Shown here piece after piece: positions 6,893-13,820 of a stretch of 26,943 nucleotides of DNA; positions within the stretch are counted from its first letter, which is position 1; each line of letters starts with the position of its first letter. Source of the DNA: CAWCLK01 sp963796225 (GTDB lineage Bacteria > Actinomycetota > Nitriliruptoria > Nitriliruptorales > Nitriliruptoraceae); NCBI GenBank assembly GCA_963796225.1, contig CAWCLK010000001.1:1-26943 (forward strand), read 5' to 3'. The notes under the pieces are model-generated. The model did not search any database. It was given only the letters and a program-made list of their open reading frames with translations, and had not been told where the DNA came from. The position numbers and the translations under genes are program-made.

Positions 6893-7153
6893 ATGGGTGT
6901 CACCGTGTTCGACGCCATCGTCGACCCGACCCGTCGAAGGATCCTCGAACTCCTCTGCGTCGCCGAACGGCCGGTGGGAGAGCTCGTCGTCGAGCTGCAG
7001 ACGGAGCAGACCTCGGTCAGCAAGCACCTGCGAGTCCTGCGAGATGCCGGGCTCGTGACGGTGCGGCCCGTCGGCCGCCAGCGTTACTACGGGCTCGACA
7101 CCGCTGGTCTGCATGTCCTGGACGAGTGGAGGGCACGGCTCCGGGAACGGTGA
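6893..7153 (+). CDS. ArsR family transcriptional regulator, short C-terminus
   Basis: A winged-helix regulator clearly related to the one at 5444: TVFDAIVDPTRRRILELL, VGELVVELQTEQTSVSKHL, the wing RPVGRQRYYGLDTAGL, ending in DEWRARLRER. It stops about 20 residues earlier than its paralogue, losing the final helix after the DEW/HEW position, although the DNA-binding part is complete. Start choice is uncertain. GTG 6881 lies inside the predicted promoter, while ATG 6893 and GTG 6905 (directly before TTC GAC GCC) are closer to the expected transcription start, so a leaderless message is likely. It heads a unit with the TPR-like and VOC genes. Confidence 0.85.
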   Translation: MGVTVFDAIVDPTRRRILELLCVAERPVGELVVELQTEQTSVSKHLRVLRDAGLVTVRPVGRQRYYGLDTAGLHVLDEWRARLRER

Positions 7154-7177
7154 ATCCACCGAAATGACAGGCACCTC

Positions 7178-7630
7178 GTGGCCACCAACCCCATGGATCC
7201 CACCAACCCCATCACCGCGCTGTGCATTCGAGGCATGGAGGCCGAAGGCCACGGCGAGCCCGCCCGCGCGCGGGCCCTGTTCCAGCAGGCGTGGGACCAG
7301 CACACCACCACCATTGAAGCGGCCGTGGCCGCCCACTACCTCGCACGCCACCAGGACACCGACGGCGACGCCCTCACCTGGAACCAACGTGCCCTGGACG
7401 CGGCGCTGGCCAGCGATCCCGCATCCGTGGGGGTCATGATGCCCTCCCTGCACCTCAACCTCGGACGCAGCCACGAGGGCGCCGGCCAGCACGGACTCGC
7501 GCGCCACCACTACGAGCAGGCGTTCGCAGCCAGCGGCGTCCTCGGGGACGACGGCTACAGCCAGATGACCCGCAACGGCATCGCGGCGGCGCTGGATCGC
7601 GTGGCAGCCGTCGTCGACCGTCCTTCGTGA
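7178..7630 (+). CDS. TPR-like protein
   Basis: A 150-residue all-helical protein with tetratricopeptide-like repeats. It has ALCIRGMEAEGHGEPARARA followed by LFQQAW, then AAHYLARHQD, and SLHLNLGRSHEGAGQHGLAR followed by HHYEQAF. These match the TPR pattern of small/large residues at positions 8, 20 and 27. It is presumably a protein-interaction module; the partner is unknown. The GTG at 7178 lies 24 bases after the ArsR stop, with ATG 7193 as an alternative start. It sits between ArsR and VOC genes in one orientation, consistent with a ligand-responsive operon. Confidence 0.78.
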   Translation: MATNPMDPTNPITALCIRGMEAEGHGEPARARALFQQAWDQHTTTIEAAVAAHYLARHQDTDGDALTWNQRALDAALASDPASVGVMMPSLHLNLGRSHEGAGQHGLARHHYEQAFAASGVLGDDGYSQMTRNGIAAALDRVAAVVDRPS

Positions 7631-7643
7631 CAAGGAAGAAGCA

Positions 7644-8003
7644 ATGCGCATTCGCCGGGCCGTTCCCGACCTCCGCACCGACGATCTCCCCGCGACCCGG
7701 GCCTTCTACCGGGACTTCCTCGGGTTCGAGATCGGCATGGACCTGGGGTGGGTGGTCAACTTCGTGGCCCCCGACAACCCCACGGCCCAGGTCATCGTCA
7801 TCGACCGGGACCAGACCGCGGCCGTGGACCCGGACCTGAGCATCGAGGTCGGCGACGTCGACCGGATCCACGCGCAGGCGATCGCGCTCGGCTACGAGAT
7901 CGTCCATCCGTTGACGGACGAACCGTGGGGCGTGCGTCGCTTCTTCGTAAGGGACCCGGGTGGCCAGGTCGTCAACGTGCTGTCGCATACGGAACAGGCG
8001 TGA
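7644..8003 (+). CDS. VOC family (glyoxalase/bleomycin-resistance-like) protein
   Basis: A 119-residue vicinal-oxygen-chelate protein. The first beta-alpha-beta module has VPDLRTDDLPATRAFYRDFL and GFEIGMDLGWVVNF; the second has LSIEVGDVDRIHAQAIALGY, then PWGVRRFFVRDPGGQVVNVL. The D-P-x-G near the C-terminus is the usual family signature. It could be a lyase, dioxygenase or antibiotic-binding protein; metal ligands are not certain. AAGGAAG lies just before the ATG, and the gene follows the TPR gene by 13 bases, so the two are co-transcribed. Confidence 0.9.
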   Translation: MRIRRAVPDLRTDDLPATRAFYRDFLGFEIGMDLGWVVNFVAPDNPTAQVIVIDRDQTAAVDPDLSIEVGDVDRIHAQAIALGYEIVHPLTDEPWGVRRFFVRDPGGQVVNVLSHTEQA

Positions 8004-8049
8004 GGTTGCCTCCACGGAGCCCGCACCGTCGCTGGCAGACTCGGACCTG

Positions 8050-8694
8050 ATGGCCAGGCGTGGGAGGACCCCCCTGGTGCCTGAGACCCTGGATCTGGCG
8101 TACCCGTTCCGAGGGCGATGGTTGGTGCAGAACAGCCCCGCCAATCGCGTGCCCAGCCACGGAACGACGCTGTTCGCTTCGGCGTACGCGATCGACTTCG
8201 TGCCGGTCGATGGGCGTGGCCGCAGCGCGCGGCTCTCGTTGGCCTCGATCGTGCGTCCTGAACCACCGGAGAGGTTTCCCGGCTTCGGACGCTCGCTCAC
8301 CGCTCCTGCTCGGGGCGTGGTCGTGGCTGTCCACGACGGCGAACCCGACCACGAGGCATTCCGAGGCATCCCCTCGATCCGGTACGCCCTGACCCAGCAC
8401 CGGCGGGCTGCCAACGGGTGGGTCGGGTTGGGCGGCAATCACGTGATCATCGAGGCGAGGCCCGGCGAGCTCGTCGCGCTGTGCCATCTCCGGTACGGCA
8501 GCATCCGAGTTCGTGTCGGGCAGTCCGTCGCCATGGGAGACGAGGTCGGCCAGTGCGGCAACTCTGGCAACAGCACCGAGCCCCACGTCCACGTGCAGGG
8601 CATGGATTCCATCGACCCCCGACACAGCAGAGCCGTCCCCATCAGCTTCCACGGAGGACTCCCGCGCAACCGGGAGCTCGTCGAGGTCCCGTGA
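8050..8694 (+). CDS. M23/LytM-type metallopeptidase domain protein
   Basis: A 214-residue protein with an M23-type beta-barrel. The candidate zinc ligands are His37 and Asp49 in the region SHGTTLFASAYAIDF and the HVH pair at His179/His181 (EPHVHVQ); His146 in CHLRYGSIRV fits the catalytic His. LTAPARGVVVAV and GDEVGQCGNSGNS are classical LytM sequence. The spacing between the first His and Asp is longer than in canonical HxxxD enzymes, as in a subgroup with AIDF. No signal peptide is visible, so export is unclear. The ATG at 8050 has only a weak ribosome site; the frame is open upstream to GTG 7960, inside the VOC gene. Confidence 0.82.
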   Translation: MARRGRTPLVPETLDLAYPFRGRWLVQNSPANRVPSHGTTLFASAYAIDFVPVDGRGRSARLSLASIVRPEPPERFPGFGRSLTAPARGVVVAVHDGEPDHEAFRGIPSIRYALTQHRRAANGWVGLGGNHVIIEARPGELVALCHLRYGSIRVRVGQSVAMGDEVGQCGNSGNSTEPHVHVQGMDSIDPRHSRAVPISFHGGLPRNRELVEVP

Positions 8695-9028
8695 GAAGCC
8701 CGAATGCCAGAATGGTCCGTCGCGCCGGCGAGCCCGCCCCGCGGTGACAGCGACATCCGATCCGTTCCAGGCCGGGCGTTCTTCACCTCCCCGAGGTGAT
8801 GAGCATCCAGAGCAGCGATGAGCATCCCGGGCGATTTCCACCCCGGATCCTCATCGGAGTCGCGGATGCTCATCGCGATCGGCACAGATCAGAGCCGCCG
8901 TTACGGGGTACGCGCCCCCTTCCGTGGCATCGAAGGTGGCGATAGTCCGGTCCTGAACGAGGTCGCGCGTGAGGTCGCTGAGCCTGGCTGCTTCGTGCTG
9001 GGGCCACGCACCCCGGTGGTGGGGAAGC
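8695..9028. other. Spacer of about 330 nt with repeats
   Basis: Between the M23 gene and the convergent hydrolase there is no gene I can support firmly. The region holds a cluster of GATGAGCATCC repeats, listed separately. A weak plus-strand frame from 8818 runs through it into the 3' end of the hydrolase gene. Confidence 0.5.
8798..8876. repeat. GATGAGCATCC repeat cluster with 13-bp inverted repeat
   Basis: GATGAGCATCC occurs at 8798-8808 and again at 8817-8827. The second copy, extended to GCGATGAGCATCC (8815-8827), is perfectly inverted as GGATGCTCATCGC at 8864-8876, leaving a 36-nt loop. There is no T tract. It may be a hairpin terminator for the convergent genes, a protein-binding site, or the scar of a small element. 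No transposase is nearby. Confidence 0.6.
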
Positions 9029-9084
9029 TCACGGCGTGGTTTCGGCTCCGTCAGGACCCAGCGCGGCGGCGAGGAAGGCAGTAA
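8818..9084 (+). CDS. Doubtful small ORF
   Basis: An 88-codon frame starting ATG inside the repeat cluster. Its middle (SPVLNEVAREVAEPGCFVLG) has reasonable composition and GC-rich third positions. There is no ribosome-binding site, no recognised family, and the last 56 bases overlap the 3' end of the convergent hydrolase gene. It is more likely chance or a remnant than a gene. Confidence 0.18.
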   Translation: MSIPGDFHPGSSSESRMLIAIGTDQSRRYGVRAPFRGIEGGDSPVLNEVAREVAEPGCFVLGPRTPVVGKLTAWFRLRQDPARRRGRQ

Positions 9085-10354
9085 CGCGCTGCTCCCACTC
9101 CGCCCGGTGGGTGTCGAACGCCGCGGTGTGCCCGGTGTCGGGTACGACCCACAGCTCGACGGTCTCGGGCGATCCGCCTTGTATGTGGCGCCCCGAGAGC
9201 GGTTCGTCCTGCACCGCGCCGGCGGCGATCAGGAGGACCGGTCGGGGCGCGGCCACGGCGACGGCGCGCCGGAGCGTGATTGGTCGATCGGCTGCGGTGA
9301 GGATGTCGGCGACGCTGTAGGTCAGCCACTCGATCCGTTCCTGCACCGCACCGCGCCACCCGAACTGGTCGGAGAGCCAGGCCCTGTCGCCGGCCGTGCG
9401 GTTCGTCGCTCCCTCTGCGATGACGGCGCGGATCCTTGGGTCTGCGGCCGCGGCGCCAATGGCTTGCTCGCCGCCCATCGACATCCCGATGGCTGCGATG
9501 CGGTCGGCGTCGACGTCTGGCTGTGCCTCGAGAAATGTCACGGCGGCCGAGGCGTCCTCGTCGCCGTACCACCCGAAGTCCATCGCGCGACCGTCGCTTC
9601 GCCCATGGCCCCGGGCGTCGAACAGCAACACACCCAGCCCGTGGTCGGCCAGGACGGCGGCCTGGCCAACCACGGCCGATCGGGTGGAACCGGAACCGTG
9701 CATCAGCACGACGGCTGCCCCGTTCCTCGACGGGATGTACCAACCGGAGAGCGAGACCCCGTCGGCGGTCTCGAACTCGACATCGTCGTAGCCCAGTCCG
9801 CGGTCCCCTGGGGTCGTCGCCCCCACCGACGTCGGCGGGACATTCGTAGCAGCGACCGCTTGCCCAAGGGTCGTCAGCGCCAGGAGGATCGCCACGAGCA
9901 GGCCGGGGGCGAGGAGGGCACGCCTCCAGGGCCGAGCATCGTGCACCAGGACGATGGCCCCGAAGCTGACGAGGACGAGCCCGCCCGCGAGAACGAGCAG
10001 CCCCGCGAGCGTCGTCGCCTGGCCGCCCGTCTTCGCGAGATACGGCAAGCCAATACCGACTCCCACCGCCACGCTCAGACAACCCGTGGCGAACGCCACG
10101 CCCGCCCGTGCCACGCGTCCGGCATGGCCGAGGATGACGTGGAGCGACCAGACGAGACCGGCGACAGCCATCACTCGGACGATCTGCCACAAGGGCGAAC
10201 CATCTCGCCCGGTGATGAAAGCGAGGCCGGCACCGACCGCAAGCAGGGCCGTTTCGAGGATTCGGTGGTGGCCCCATGCCGGACGTCGCGGAACAAGCCG
10301 GGCGTGCTCGGTCCCCGATCGGGGCTTGACGGACAGCAGCACCTCGAACTCCAC
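9029..10354 (-). CDS. Membrane-anchored alpha/beta hydrolase
   Basis: A 441-residue protein in two parts. Residues about 30-170 contain four to five hydrophobic helices, for example ILETALLAVGAGLAFITG, GVAFATGCLSVAVGVGIGL and LLAPGLLVAILLALTTL. From about 190 an alpha/beta-hydrolase domain follows: oxyanion-hole motif VVLMHGSGSTR, strand VLLFDARGHGRSDG, nucleophile elbow GMSMGG with Ser292, and the catalytic His in PDTGHTAAF. The acid is probably the Asp in GAVQDEP. The hydrolase domain is likely held at the membrane; its side and substrate are unknown. It stands alone on the minus strand with about 450 nt of gene-free DNA upstream. Confidence 0.88.
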   Translation of the reverse strand: MEFEVLLSVKPRSGTEHARLVPRRPAWGHHRILETALLAVGAGLAFITGRDGSPLWQIVRVMAVAGLVWSLHVILGHAGRVARAGVAFATGCLSVAVGVGIGLPYLAKTGGQATTLAGLLVLAGGLVLVSFGAIVLVHDARPWRRALLAPGLLVAILLALTTLGQAVAATNVPPTSVGATTPGDRGLGYDDVEFETADGVSLSGWYIPSRNGAAVVLMHGSGSTRSAVVGQAAVLADHGLGVLLFDARGHGRSDGRAMDFGWYGDEDASAAVTFLEAQPDVDADRIAAIGMSMGGEQAIGAAAADPRIRAVIAEGATNRTAGDRAWLSDQFGWRGAVQERIEWLTYSVADILTAADRPITLRRAVAVAAPRPVLLIAAGAVQDEPLSGRHIQGGSPETVELWVVPDTGHTAAFDTHRAEWEQRVTAFLAAALGPDGAETTP

Positions 10355-10806
10355 TCAAGACCCAGGCGGACGCCTCCACCCAACTCTGCGCTTCCGCACA
10401 GGGGAGGTCAGGGCCGACCGGCACTGACCGGAAAGCCCTTCGTCACGGACGGCCCGACGCTGGTCCCGATGCGGAGCCACGGCGCACAGTCCTCATGCGA
10501 GTTGCCAGTCCTCTGTCGAGTCACGCCGAGGCCAGGCTCCGGCAGGCGCACCTCGTCATCAAGTCAGCCCACGACACAGGCGACAGGGGACTCCCGAGCG
10601 TTCTGCCAGAGCCCTACGACGATGACACCAGCGACAGCCTCGCGCCACCAGCATCCCCATCAGGGGACTTCGTGCGCGGGTGTGGAGGACTGGCCACGCT
10701 CCGTCGGTCCGGCGCCACCATGCGCGCGGAAGCGCGTCCGCGGACGCGCCCGAAGCAGGGAGTCGCAACCTGACCGTGGCCAGACGGGTCACCGTCCGAA
10801 CGCTGC
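10355..10806. other. Gene-free interval of about 450 nt
   Basis: Open frames on both strands here are Arg/Trp/Cys-rich or otherwise unlike proteins, and none has a ribosome-binding site. The interval should contain the promoter of the minus-strand hydrolase (start 10354) and the 3' flank of the DJ-1/PfpI gene. It holds a perfect 18-bp palindrome. I see no RNA gene. Confidence 0.5.
10732..10749. repeat. Perfect 18-bp palindrome
   Basis: GCGCGTCCGCGGACGCGC reads identically on both strands. It lies in the gene-free interval about 60 nt from the 3' end of the DJ-1/PfpI gene. It could be a dimeric protein-binding site or part of a terminator, but there is no loop and no T tract. Confidence 0.6.
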
Positions 10807-11451
10807 TCAGGTCGGGATGATCTCTCCGGCGTCAGGATCCCAGGCGTGGTCGATCTGGCGGGCGGTGGCCCCGGCGAGGTCGCGCCCCGCGAACCGGTCC
10901 ACCAGGTGCAGGCCGAGGTCGAGGCCGCAGGACAGGCCGCCACCGGTGACGACGGCGCCGGCGTCGACCCAGCGGGTTCGGCGCGCCCCGTCGCCCTCGA
11001 GCTCGGCTGCGAGCACGTCGACGTCCTCCCAGTGCGTGGTCCAGGCGCGCCCCGCCAGCAGGTCCGCGCGGGCGAGCACGAACGCGCCGGTGCAGACGGA
11101 CGCCATGACGGGCACGCGGGAAGCGGCGTCGCGCACGGTCGTCACGAGCCCCGGGTCCGCCAACGCCCCGTCCACGTCGATCGCCCCCGGCACGATCAGC
11201 ACGTCCAGGTCGCGCGCATCCTCGAGCGCCACCGTCGGCGTGACGACCATGCCACCGAAGGCGGTGAGCGGGGCCGTGGACGCCCCGACGACCTGCACGA
11301 CGAACGGCGCGGCGTCCCCGCGCCGCTCGGCGAGCCGGTTGGCGGTCAGCAGCACCTCGTAGGGCGCGCCGACGTCCAGCAGGTCGAACTGCTCGAACAG
11401 CAGCAGGCCGACGACGGTCGGCCTGGCGCCCCGCCCGCTCCGGTCGGACAC
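10807..11451 (-). CDS. DJ-1/PfpI family protein (isonitrile hydratase/AraC-domain-like)
   Basis: A 214-residue class I glutamine amidotransferase-like protein. It begins VVGLLLFEQFDLLDVGAPYE, has LDVLIVPGAI, the nucleophile elbow ASVCTGAFVLARADLLAGR with Cys120, then TTHW with His140, and the C-terminal GGLSCGLDLGLHLVDRFAG. This pattern matches isonitrile hydratases and the N-terminal domain of GlxA/FtrA-type AraC regulators, but no AraC DNA-binding domain follows. A hydrolytic, chaperone or glyoxalase-like role is possible. The GTG at 11451 is supported by GAGGAA about five bases upstream; the long upstream frame overlaps the divergent gene and is not real. Confidence 0.88.
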   Translation of the reverse strand: MSDRSGRGARPTVVGLLLFEQFDLLDVGAPYEVLLTANRLAERRGDAAPFVVQVVGASTAPLTAFGGMVVTPTVALEDARDLDVLIVPGAIDVDGALADPGLVTTVRDAASRVPVMASVCTGAFVLARADLLAGRAWTTHWEDVDVLAAELEGDGARRTRWVDAGAVVTGGGLSCGLDLGLHLVDRFAGRDLAGATARQIDHAWDPDAGEIIPT

Positions 11452-11559
11452 GTCCGTTCCTCGCCTCGGTGATCGCGACACGGTAGGTCCGCCGCCGGGT
11501 ACTGACAGCGACTGCGGTCCGTGACACGATGGAAGGTGGTCGAGACATCGGAGTTCGCC

Positions 11560-12030
11560 ATGGAAGCCCAGGACGTCTACGGGCTCGTGCGCACTGATCG
11601 GGTTCCGCACCTGCAGCGCATGCTGGCCGAACGTGGCCTGCGGGGCACCACCGTGCAGGTCGCCCCGCCCGCGCCGGGGCGCTACCGGCTGCACGACGAG
11701 ACGCTCCACCTCGACGCCTCGGCCGCGCGTCGGGGCGCCGCGTTGGGGACGCTGCTGGGTGCGGCCGTCGGTCTGGTGTTTGCGGGGATGGTCGCCATGA
11801 CCCTGGTCGGCGCGGCCATCAGCGGCGCCGGGTTCGGGGCGCTGGTGGGGGCCATGGTCGGACTGCAGCGGGTCGAGTCGATGGACAACGACCCGGTGGC
11901 CTACCGCGAGGTCGCCCAGGGCGAGGACGTGGCGCTGGTCACGGTCCACCACGAGCACTGGCACAACCGGGCCCACCGGATCCTCGAGCGCCACGGGGCG
12001 GTGTTCGTCGAGGGGCCGGGGCCCAGCTGA
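11560..12030 (+). CDS. Glycine-zipper membrane protein
   Basis: A 156-residue protein. The soluble N-terminus begins EAQDVYGLVRTDRVPHLQRM, then two adjacent glycine-rich hydrophobic helices (ALGTLLGAAVGLVFAGMVAM and GAAISGAGFGALVGAMVGL) form a glycine-zipper hairpin. A C-terminal part contains DVALVTVHHEHWHNRAHRIL. The general layout resembles small stress-associated membrane proteins, but I recognise no named family and assign no function. The ATG at 11560 has GGAG at 11550-11553 with a six-base spacing; the in-frame GTG at 11521 is less likely. Confidence 0.75.
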   Translation: MEAQDVYGLVRTDRVPHLQRMLAERGLRGTTVQVAPPAPGRYRLHDETLHLDASAARRGAALGTLLGAAVGLVFAGMVAMTLVGAAISGAGFGALVGAMVGLQRVESMDNDPVAYREVAQGEDVALVTVHHEHWHNRAHRILERHGAVFVEGPGPS

Positions 12031-12043
12031 CCCCGGGCCCCTC
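12010..12043. terminator. Strong GC hairpin between convergent genes
   Basis: GAGGGGCCGGGG (12010-12021) pairs with CCCCGGGCCCCTC (12031-12043) with one bulged base and a 9-nt loop that contains the plus-strand stop codon. It lies between the glycine-zipper gene and the convergent microprotein gene and could terminate both. There is no T tract, which is common in high-GC actinobacteria. Confidence 0.6.
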
Positions 12044-12061
12044 CACGGCCCCGCCGGGCGG

Positions 12062-12229
12062 TCAGGCGGGACGATCCTCGTCGTCCCAGCCGACCTCCTG
12101 CCGTTGCTCGATCTCGTCGGGGTCCAGCGGCCGGTCGGGCGAGGGCACGTCGTCGGCGTCGTCGTCCCAGCCGACCTCCTGACGCTGCTCGATCTCGTCC
12201 GGGGTGAGGGGTTCGGAGGACGAGGCCAT
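12062..12229 (-). CDS. 55-residue acidic microprotein with a duplicated 13-residue motif
   Basis: A very short acidic protein built from two copies of DEIEQRQEVGWDD, each preceded by a Pro-containing linker (LTP and LDP), with a middle of DADDVPSPDRP. GGAGGT five bases before the ATG (12229) is an excellent ribosome site, so expression is likely. There is no membrane segment, Cys or catalytic motif. The underlying DNA repeats at an 81-nt offset, and the two differences within the motif are synonymous, which suggests selection on the peptide. It may be intrinsically disordered and bind a partner through the EIEQRQEVGW helix (inference). I do not recognise a named family. Confidence 0.78.
   Translation of the reverse strand: MASSSEPLTPDEIEQRQEVGWDDDADDVPSPDRPLDPDEIEQRQEVGWDDEDRPA
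12078..12199. repeat. In-frame direct repeat inside the microprotein gene
   Basis: Positions 12078-12118 and 12159-12199 (41 nt each) match with two differences at an offset of 81 nt, which is exactly 27 codons. They encode the two copies of DEIEQRQEVGWDD. Confidence 0.8.
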
Positions 12230-12370
12230 GAGGTACCTCCTGCACGTCGGGACACCGAATCGTGCCACGTCGACGTCATGACCGGGGCCCGACGGGGTCG
12301 GTCGGCCGGCCGTGACCCCGCGGGCCCCACGGCGGGGATCCAGGACGGGGTGGGCCCTCGAAGCACGGGT

Positions 12371-12394
12371 AGACGGTTGAAGATGCAACCGTCT
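12371..12394. promoter_or_regulatory. 9-bp inverted repeat upstream of the DsbA-like gene
   Basis: AGACGGTTG (12371-12379) and CAACCGTCT (12386-12394) are perfect complements with a 6-nt loop. The element ends 22 bases before the ATG at 12417, leaving GAGG (12407-12410) free. It may be an operator near the transcription start or a 5'-leader hairpin. It is also in position to influence the divergent microprotein gene. Confidence 0.5.
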
Positions 12395-12416
12395 TCCCCC
12401 GCGATCGAGGATCCCC

Positions 12417-13064
12417 ATGGCTGTCCCCATGCACGTCCGCTTCTGGTTCGATCCGCTCTGCCCGTGGTGCTGGATCACCTCGCACTGGATCGACGAGGTC
12501 GCCCCGCACCGTGACCTCGAGGTGGACTGGCGCCCGATCAGCCTCAAGGTGCGCAACGAGGGCAAGGAGCTCGACCCCGAGTACGCCGAGAAGGTCCAGC
12601 CCGCCATGGACCGGTCGCTCGGGCTGCTGCGCATCATCGAACGGATGCGGCTGGACGGCGCGGCCGACCAGGTGCGCGACGCCTACCTCGAGTTCGGGCG
12701 GCACTTCCACCACGGCGAGGACGGCCTGACCTTCGACATCGAGGACGCCCTGTCCAAGGCCGGCGTGGACACCGCCTACGCCGCCGCGTACGACGACGAG
12801 GAGCTCGACGAGGCCGTGCGCCGGAGCACGCACCAGGCCGAGGAGGTCGCGGGCGACGACGTCGGCACGCCGATCATCGCCTTCGAGGTCGACGGCGAGT
12901 GGCGCGGCTACTTCGGCCCCGTGATCCCGTCGGTGCCAGAGCGCGAGCAGGCGCTGCAGCTGTGGGACGGCCTCGCGGCGATGGTGCAGGTCGAGGGCTT
13001 CTACGAGCTCAAGCGCACCCGGACCATCGGGCCCGACCTGGAGTCGGTGTCGCTCGACCGGTGA
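12417..13064 (+). CDS. DsbA-family oxidoreductase, Rv2466c-like (mycothiol-dependent type)
   Basis: A 215-residue thioredoxin-fold protein with a DsbA-like helical insertion. The active site is Cys15-Pro-Trp-Cys18 in VRFWFDPLCPWCWITSHW, closely matching mycobacterial Rv2466c, a mycothiol-linked reductase. Other family elements are DWRPISLKVRNEGKEL, a HFHHGEDGLTFD segment, and the cis-Pro loop DDVGTPIIAFEVDGEW. It acts in the cytoplasm, as there is no signal peptide. It likely uses mycothiol to reduce disulfides or nitro compounds, by analogy only. GAGG six bases upstream sets the ATG at 12417. A 9-bp inverted repeat in the leader suggests regulation. Confidence 0.9.
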   Translation: MAVPMHVRFWFDPLCPWCWITSHWIDEVAPHRDLEVDWRPISLKVRNEGKELDPEYAEKVQPAMDRSLGLLRIIERMRLDGAADQVRDAYLEFGRHFHHGEDGLTFDIEDALSKAGVDTAYAAAYDDEELDEAVRRSTHQAEEVAGDDVGTPIIAFEVDGEWRGYFGPVIPSVPEREQALQLWDGLAAMVQVEGFYELKRTRTIGPDLESVSLDR

Positions 13065-13151
13065 CCCGCCGCGCAACCCGGCGGGCTGTTCGTGCGTCCA
13101 TCCTGATGAGGGCCCGACCACACCGAGATGCGGGTCCTCGAGGACCCCACG

Positions 13152-13775
13152 ATGCGACGCCTCGTTCCTGCCCTGGCCCTCGCCGTCCTGCTCGCCGGGT
13201 GCGCCACCGGCACGGACACGACGGCCCCGACCACACCGCCGACCGGGTCGGGGGAGCCCACGGCGGCCCCGAGCGCCCCGACCGGCTCGGCGACCGACGA
13301 CCCGACGGCCACGCCGTCCACCCCGTCACCCACGGGTGACGCCACGCCGCCCTTCGCGGCCGACACCCGCCCCGACACCGCCGAGGGCACCGGTTCCCCG
13401 GTCACGTTGACCGACGTGCGCGTCGGGCAGCACGACGGATACGACCGCGTGGTCCTGGACGTCGCCGGCGGCGGCACGGCCGGGTGGGACGCGCGGTACG
13501 TCGACGACCCGCGCCACCAGGGATCGGGTGACCCCGTCGAGGTGGACGGGGACGCGGTCCTCGTGGTCGACGTGACCAACATCGGGCTGCCTGACGACAC
13601 CGGTGCCACGCCCTACGACGGACCTGAGCGGGTGCGCGTCGGCGACACCATCGTGGAGGTTCTCGTCGGTGGCACCTTCGAGGGCCACACCCAGGTCTTC
13701 GTCGGCGTCAGCGGGGAGCACCCGTTCCGCGTCCGGGACGTCGACGGCTCGGTGGTCGTCGACGTCGCGGCCTGA
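13152..13775 (+). CDS. AMIN-like domain lipoprotein
   Basis: A 207-residue lipoprotein. The signal peptide RRLVPALALAVLLAGC ends in a lipobox (LAGC) with Cys17 as the lipidated residue. A long Thr/Pro/Ser-rich linker follows (to about residue 75), then a globular beta domain with LTDVRVGQHDGYDRVVLDVA, RVRVGDTIVEVLVGGTFEGH and HPFRVRDVDGSVVVDVA. This matches the AMIN-like domain of actinobacterial surface lipoproteins, thought to bind cell-wall components. The ATG at 13152 follows GAGGA by seven bases; the upstream in-frame ATG (13128) would put charged residues before the signal peptide. Confidence 0.85.
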   Translation: MRRLVPALALAVLLAGCATGTDTTAPTTPPTGSGEPTAAPSAPTGSATDDPTATPSTPSPTGDATPPFAADTRPDTAEGTGSPVTLTDVRVGQHDGYDRVVLDVAGGGTAGWDARYVDDPRHQGSGDPVEVDGDAVLVVDVTNIGLPDDTGATPYDGPERVRVGDTIVEVLVGGTFEGHTQVFVGVSGEHPFRVRDVDGSVVVDVAA

Positions 13776-13820
13776 TCAGCCGGCCCGCCGGCGGCGCCGT
13801 GGCCCGAGGTCGACCGCGTC

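Noticed and set aside
10495..10773. A 92-codon plus-strand ORF in the gene-free interval
   Set aside because: No ribosome-binding site, no family resemblance, and it contains the perfect palindrome; composition is not protein-like.
10559..10792. A 77-codon minus-strand ORF
   Set aside because: Excess Arg, Trp and Cys and no ribosome site indicate a chance frame.
10783..10796. GACGG-gtca-CCGTC hairpin after the DJ-1 gene
   Set aside because: A 5-bp stem with no T tract is too weak to call a terminator in this GC-rich context.
8969..11362. A 797-codon plus-strand open frame
   Set aside because: It runs antisense to the membrane hydrolase and the DJ-1 gene; its sequence is low-complexity Arg/Pro/Ser/Gly without motifs.
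13776..13820. GCCGGC-cc-GCCGGC palindromes between the convergent lipoprotein and DUF1206 genes
   Set aside because: GCCGGC is self-complementary and common at this GC content; the 2-base loop does not give a convincing terminator.
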